NCBI GenBank assembly: GCA_039805905.1
Contig: JBDIVM010000004.1
Coordinates: 62,001-126,000, forward strand
DNA from: Thermohalobaculum sp039805905
GTDB taxonomy: Bacteria > Pseudomonadota > Alphaproteobacteria > Rhodobacterales > Rhodobacteraceae
Direction: 5' to 3'
DNA: 64,000 nt
Shown: piece by piece, positions 60,622 through 64,000 of the stretch
Numbering within the stretch: position 1 is the first letter of the stretch
Layout: the number at the start of each line of letters is the position of its first letter
The notes under the pieces: generated by a model
Databases searched by the model: none
What the model was told of the DNA's origin: nothing
Seen by the model: the letters and a program-made list of their open reading frames with translations, nothing else
Made by a program: the position numbers and the translations under genes

Positions 60622-62277
60622 CTACCGGCGAGCGAGAGCAGTGGCGCGGATCTGGCTCAAGGTCTGGCGCGGCGTAAGCGCCTCAAGGTCGACGGCAAGC
60701 TCTATCAGGCCGCCGCCTGATGCCCGCGCGCGGTCGAAGGCATCGGGAAAATCGGCCGTCCGGGTTACCCGCTCGGCGTGGAAGCCGTAGGCCTTGCCGA
60801 TCGCCACGTAGTCCGGATTCGCGATCGTGGTGCCGCTGACCCGGGCCGGGTATTCACGCTCCTGATGCATCCGGATCGTGCCGTAGCTGCCGTTGTTGAC
60901 GATCAGCAGAACAGGCATGGCATCTGCCTGCATGGCCGTGCCGAGCTCCTGCATCGTCATCTGGATCTCGCCGTCTCCCGCGAAGCACACCACCAGCCGC
61001 TCCGGCGCCCAGATCCGCGCAGCGATTGCGGCCGGGAGAGCATAGCCCATGGCACCCGATTGCGGCCCCGCCAGCCGCCCGCCACCGCCGTGGAGCAGGA
61101 ACTTGTTCGGCCAGACAGTGAAATTGCCGGCGCCGTTGGTGACGATGGCATCCCGCGGCAGGACCGAGCGCAGGTGGGCGGCGACCGCACCCATGTCGAC
61201 CGCACCCGGCTGAGACGGACAATCGAGCGAGGCCTCGAACGCGGCCCGCGCTCCCGCCCGCCACTCGGCCCACGGAAGATTGTTCGGCGCGAGGTCCGCC
61301 GCCGCCCGGACAAAGCCGTTGACCCCGGCATGGATGCCGAACTCGGGCAGCACCACCTTGCCGATCTCGAGGTCGGACGGATGCACATGGATCAGCCGCT
61401 GCCTCGGGTCGGGAATTTCGAACAGCGTGTAGCTGTCGGTCTCGATCTCGCTGAAGCCGATGCCGATGGCGAGCACCAGGTCCGCATTGCGGATCAGCGC
61501 CTTGGTCGAGGCCAGCATGCCGGTACCGGCATCCCCCACATAGCTGGGCGAGCGGTTGTCGATCAGGTCGTGGCAGCGGAACGAGGCGACCACCGGAAGA
61601 TCCCAGCGCTCGGCGAAACGCTGCAACGCCACGCGGCCCTCGTCGGTCCAGCCGCCGCCGCCGACGATGACCGCCGGCCGCTCGGCGCCTGAAAGCAGGG
61701 CGCCGACCCTCGCTACCGACGCCGGGTCCGCGCCGGCCTCCGGCGGGGCGACGGGGCGGCCGGGAGCGCAATCCGTCCGGTCGGTCAGCATGTCCTCGGG
61801 CAGGCCGATCACCACCGGGCCGGGGCGCCCCGACATGGCCACATGGAAGGCGCGGCTGACGATCTCGGGGATGCGGTCGGCCTCGTCGATCTCGACCGCC
61901 CATTTTGCCACGGTGCCGAAGAAGTCGCGGTAGCCGATCTCCTGGAATGCCTCGCGGTCCCGCATGCCGCGGGCGACCTGGCCGACGAGGAGGATCATCG
62001 GCGAGGAGTTCTGTTTCGCGGTGTGCACCCCGATCGAGGCGTTGGTCGCGCCCGGTCCGCGGGTGACGAACGCGATGCCGGGGCGCCCAGAGAGCTTTCC
62101 CCAGGCTTCGGCCATGAATGCGGCGCCGCCTTCCTGCCGGCAGAGGATGAAGCGGATCGGACTGTCATGGAGTGCGTCCAGCACCGCGAGATAGCTTTCG
62201 CCCGGCACACCGAAGGCAGTCGTGACACCCTGCGCTTCGAGGCATGCGATCAGCAGTTCACCGCCGGTACGGCTCAT
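60622..62277 (-). CDS. Thiamine-diphosphate-dependent enzyme, acetolactate synthase-like
   Basis: A 551-residue ThDP enzyme. The activating Glu is in FGVPGESYLAVLDAL, the ThDP-binding motif is GDGEIQMTMQELGTAMQADAMPVLLIVNN, and ITTNGAGNF-type DNA continues the family layout of the three-domain TPP enzymes. Acetolactate synthase, glyoxylate carboligase and similar decarboxylases share this fold; no ilvH gene is adjacent, so a plain IlvB role is unsure. It is divergent from the YbdK-type gene. Confidence 0.85.
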   Translation of the reverse strand: MSRTGGELLIACLEAQGVTTAFGVPGESYLAVLDALHDSPIRFILCRQEGGAAFMAEAWGKLSGRPGIAFVTRGPGATNASIGVHTAKQNSSPMILLVGQVARGMRDREAFQEIGYRDFFGTVAKWAVEIDEADRIPEIVSRAFHVAMSGRPGPVVIGLPEDMLTDRTDCAPGRPVAPPEAGADPASVARVGALLSGAERPAVIVGGGGWTDEGRVALQRFAERWDLPVVASFRCHDLIDNRSPSYVGDAGTGMLASTKALIRNADLVLAIGIGFSEIETDSYTLFEIPDPRQRLIHVHPSDLEIGKVVLPEFGIHAGVNGFVRAAADLAPNNLPWAEWRAGARAAFEASLDCPSQPGAVDMGAVAAHLRSVLPRDAIVTNGAGNFTVWPNKFLLHGGGGRLAGPQSGAMGYALPAAIAARIWAPERLVVCFAGDGEIQMTMQELGTAMQADAMPVLLIVNNGSYGTIRMHQEREYPARVSGTTIANPDYVAIGKAYGFHAERVTRTADFPDAFDRARASGGGLIELAVDLEALTPRQTLSQIRATALARR

Positions 62278-62420
62278 GATCCCCTCCAGCGCGCAGCGCA
62301 GGTCCGGACCCTATCGACACTGCCGTTGCCCGGAAGTCAATCGGGCGCAATCCGCGCCGCCACGATTGACCCGAACCCGAAGCCGGAGAAAGGTGGAGCG
62401 ACGGTCAAGAGGGATCTGCG

Positions 62421-63548
62421 ATGATAGCACGTCCAAGCTTCACGGTCGGCATTGAGGAGGAGTATCTCGTCGTCGACCGCGAGACCCGGGACCTGGTGCG
62501 GGAGCCGCCCGCCGCATTCCTGGAGCGGTGCAGCGACCTCGTCGGCGAGCGGGTGTCGCCGGAGTACCTGCAGTGCCAGGTCGAGGTCGGCACCCGGCCG
62601 CACCGCACGGTGGGCGATGCGCGGGCCGAGCTGGCGGCGATGCGGTCGGGCATTGCCGAGGCGGCGGCAGAGTTCGGTTATGCACCGATCGCAGCCTCGA
62701 CCCATCCCTTCGCGGAATGGCGGAGCCAGACCCATACGCGGAAACCGCGCTATGACGGGCTGCGGGTGGATCTCGGTGCCGCAGTGAGGCGGCTGCTGAT
62801 CTGCGGGTGCCACGTCCATGTCGGCATCGACGACGAGGACCTGCGCATCGACCTGATGAGCCAAGCGGCCTATTTCCTCCCGCACCTGCTGGCGCTTTCC
62901 TGCTCGTCGCCGTTCTGGCGCGGTGAGGATACCGGGCTCGCGAGCTACCGCCTGACCGTGTTCGATGCCCTGCCGCGGACGGGGCTCCCCGATACGCTCT
63001 CCTCGTTCGGCGAGTATCGCCGGCTGGTCGACAGTCTCGTCAACGCGGGCTGTATCGAGGATGGCACCAGGATCTGGTGGGACATCCGGCCCTCGGCCAA
63101 GTTCCCGACCGTCGAGGAGCGCGTGACCGATGTCTGCTCCCGGCTCGAGGATACCGCCTGCATCGCTGCGGTGTACCAGTCGCTGATGGCCTACCTCTAT
63201 CGTCTTCGGACCCGCAACCAGCGCTGGCGCGTCTATCCGGCGACGCTGGTCGGCGAGAACCGCTGGCGGGCACAACGCTACGGCGTGAAGGACAGGCTTG
63301 TGGATCACGGGCGTTCGGTGCTCGCGCCGTTCGCCGACCTGGTGGAGGAACTGATCGACCTGATCGGTGCTGACGCCGAGGCTCTGGATTGCCAAGCCGA
63401 GGTGCTGCACGCGCGCCGGATCGCGCGCGATGGCAATTCCGCGGACCGGCAGCGGGCCGTTTACCAGAGCGCCGTCGACGGCGGCGCCGCGCCGCAGGAG
63501 GCGCTGCGCACAGTAGTCGATTCCCTGATCGCCGAGTTCATCGAATGA
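62421..63548 (+). CDS. YbdK-type carboxylate–amine ligase (GCS2 family)
   Basis: A 375-residue ATP-dependent ligase of the GCS2 family. It opens FTVGIEEEYLVVDRETRD and contains LQCQVEVGTRPHR, ASTHPFAEW, the CGCHVHVG segment and RIWWDIRPS, all typical of YbdK proteins. These can make gamma-glutamylcysteine weakly in vitro; the natural substrate is uncertain. It is separate from the GshA at 58.5 kb. ATG 62421 follows AGAGGG. Confidence 0.88.
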   Translation: MIARPSFTVGIEEEYLVVDRETRDLVREPPAAFLERCSDLVGERVSPEYLQCQVEVGTRPHRTVGDARAELAAMRSGIAEAAAEFGYAPIAASTHPFAEWRSQTHTRKPRYDGLRVDLGAAVRRLLICGCHVHVGIDDEDLRIDLMSQAAYFLPHLLALSCSSPFWRGEDTGLASYRLTVFDALPRTGLPDTLSSFGEYRRLVDSLVNAGCIEDGTRIWWDIRPSAKFPTVEERVTDVCSRLEDTACIAAVYQSLMAYLYRLRTRNQRWRVYPATLVGENRWRAQRYGVKDRLVDHGRSVLAPFADLVEELIDLIGADAEALDCQAEVLHARRIARDGNSADRQRAVYQSAVDGGAAPQEALRTVVDSLIAEFIE

Positions 63549-63705
63549 GCGCACGGCGCATGGCGTGACCGTGCCGCCCTGCGCTGGCGCTGCGCGACTC
63601 CGGCAGACATCTGGCAGCCTGGCGCCTAGCCGGATGATCGCCCGTTTCACGCGCCGGGCCAGCTTCGGTTTGGTCACATGCCTGGAAACGCACTGTGCCG
63701 GGCGC

Positions 63706-63779
63706 TGGAGCGGGTAGCGGGAATCGAACCCGCACTTCAGGCTTGGGAAGCCGGCGCGCTACCACTACACCATACCCGC
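63706..63779 (-). tRNA. tRNA-Gly(CCC)
   Basis: A 74-base tRNA with an encoded CCA. Acceptor arms GCGGGTA and TACCCGC pair fully, the D arm is GTGTAGTGGTAGC, the anticodon loop TTCCCAA gives CCC, and the T arm is GCGGG–TTCGATT–CCCGC. The anticodon stem has one C–U mismatch at position 28–42. It reads GGG codons, useful in a GC-rich genome. Confidence 0.95.
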
Positions 63780-64000
63780 AGCGCGCATTCTCGATACCCA
63801 GTCGGACGCTGGAGCGCAAGGGCCTGCGCGATCGCGTTAGCGGGCGGGCGGGCTTGCGTGGGTCAAGCGGCAGACGAAGGTGCGCGGCGCTTCCGCGCCC
63901 GCCTGGATCACGTGCCGATCGTCGTGCGCCAGGAAGGCGTGATCAATCCTCACTCACATGTGGCAGCGCCAGTGCGCGGGCGGGTGGCCACCCGCATGAC
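63780..64000. other. Right-hand end, no supported gene
   Basis: This stretch holds a perfect 16-base palindrome at 63980–63995 (GCGGGTGGCCACCCGC). A 38-codon minus-strand open frame (63837–63953, GTG start) has high third-position GC but no ribosome site or recognisable family, so I do not call it a gene. Confidence 0.3.

Noticed and set aside
63837..63953. A 38-codon minus-strand frame past the tRNA
   Set aside because: It has high third-position GC but no ribosome site, is very short, and matches no family that I can name.

Overview
The window is about 64 kb of very GC-rich bacterial chromosome, densely packed with genes on both strands. The gene content points to an alphaproteobacterium, most likely Rhodobacterales (Rhodobacteraceae-like). 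The reasons are a UbiH-type hydroxylase near an aminotransferase–ftsK–lolA–xth run, a CenR-like response regulator beside ribA, divergent pdxH and fabI, a plant/alphaproteobacterial-type glutamate–cysteine ligase, and a PutA with a divergent putR remnant. No species name can be supported from the sequence alone.

0–12.4 kb is mostly housekeeping. It holds a fatty-acid desaturase cut by the window edge, prolyl-tRNA editing (ProX), a thioredoxin/TPR co-chaperone (CnoX), a Lon-N domain protein, Trm112, a DMT transporter, UbiH, an amidase, an MBL hydrolase, a DapC-like aminotransferase, FtsK and LolA. 12.4–18.3 kb holds exonuclease III, a 14-bp tandem repeat, a CenR-like regulator, RibA, an L,D-transpeptidase-fold protein and an orphan CoxL-like molybdenum hydroxylase subunit. 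18.5–21.8 kb is an envelope gene pair: an anchored Ig-like/Pro-rich protein and a PstS-like/OmpA fusion. 21.9–34.3 kb carries thiolase, a class III cyclase, MetG, an orphan DMFase-beta-like gene, a PaiB-like protein, a methyltransferase, a frameshifted peptidoglycan-binding gene, a Na/Pi cotransporter and a repeat-rich Gly lipoprotein. 34.6–46.6 kb carries an orphan FdsB-type flavoprotein with a palindromic operator candidate, an RcnB-like protein, a DUF255 thioredoxin-fold protein, a small DUF1127-like gene below a four-copy heptamer array, GST, SDR, PdxH, FabI, a PHP protein and a TPR-fused cyclase.

46.6–58.2 kb is the most plastic part. PutA is followed by a decayed putR remnant. A complete EcoRII-like restriction–Vsr–Dcm island with overlapping genes comes next. 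Beyond it are an SDR lacking the usual catalytic Tyr/Lys, a small excisionase-like HTH protein, a regulator missing its DNA-binding N-terminus, class III alcohol dehydrogenase and a decayed SRPBCC gene. 58.4–64 kb holds GshA, a secreted protein, a ThDP enzyme, a YbdK-type carboxylate–amine ligase and tRNA-Gly(CCC).

The strongest leads are the 18.5–21.8 kb envelope pair, the Vsr-coupled EcoRII-like island with an HTH-bearing methyltransferase and a dyad upstream, the GCAATGC array, and the cluster of decayed or truncated regulators and enzymes around the island.
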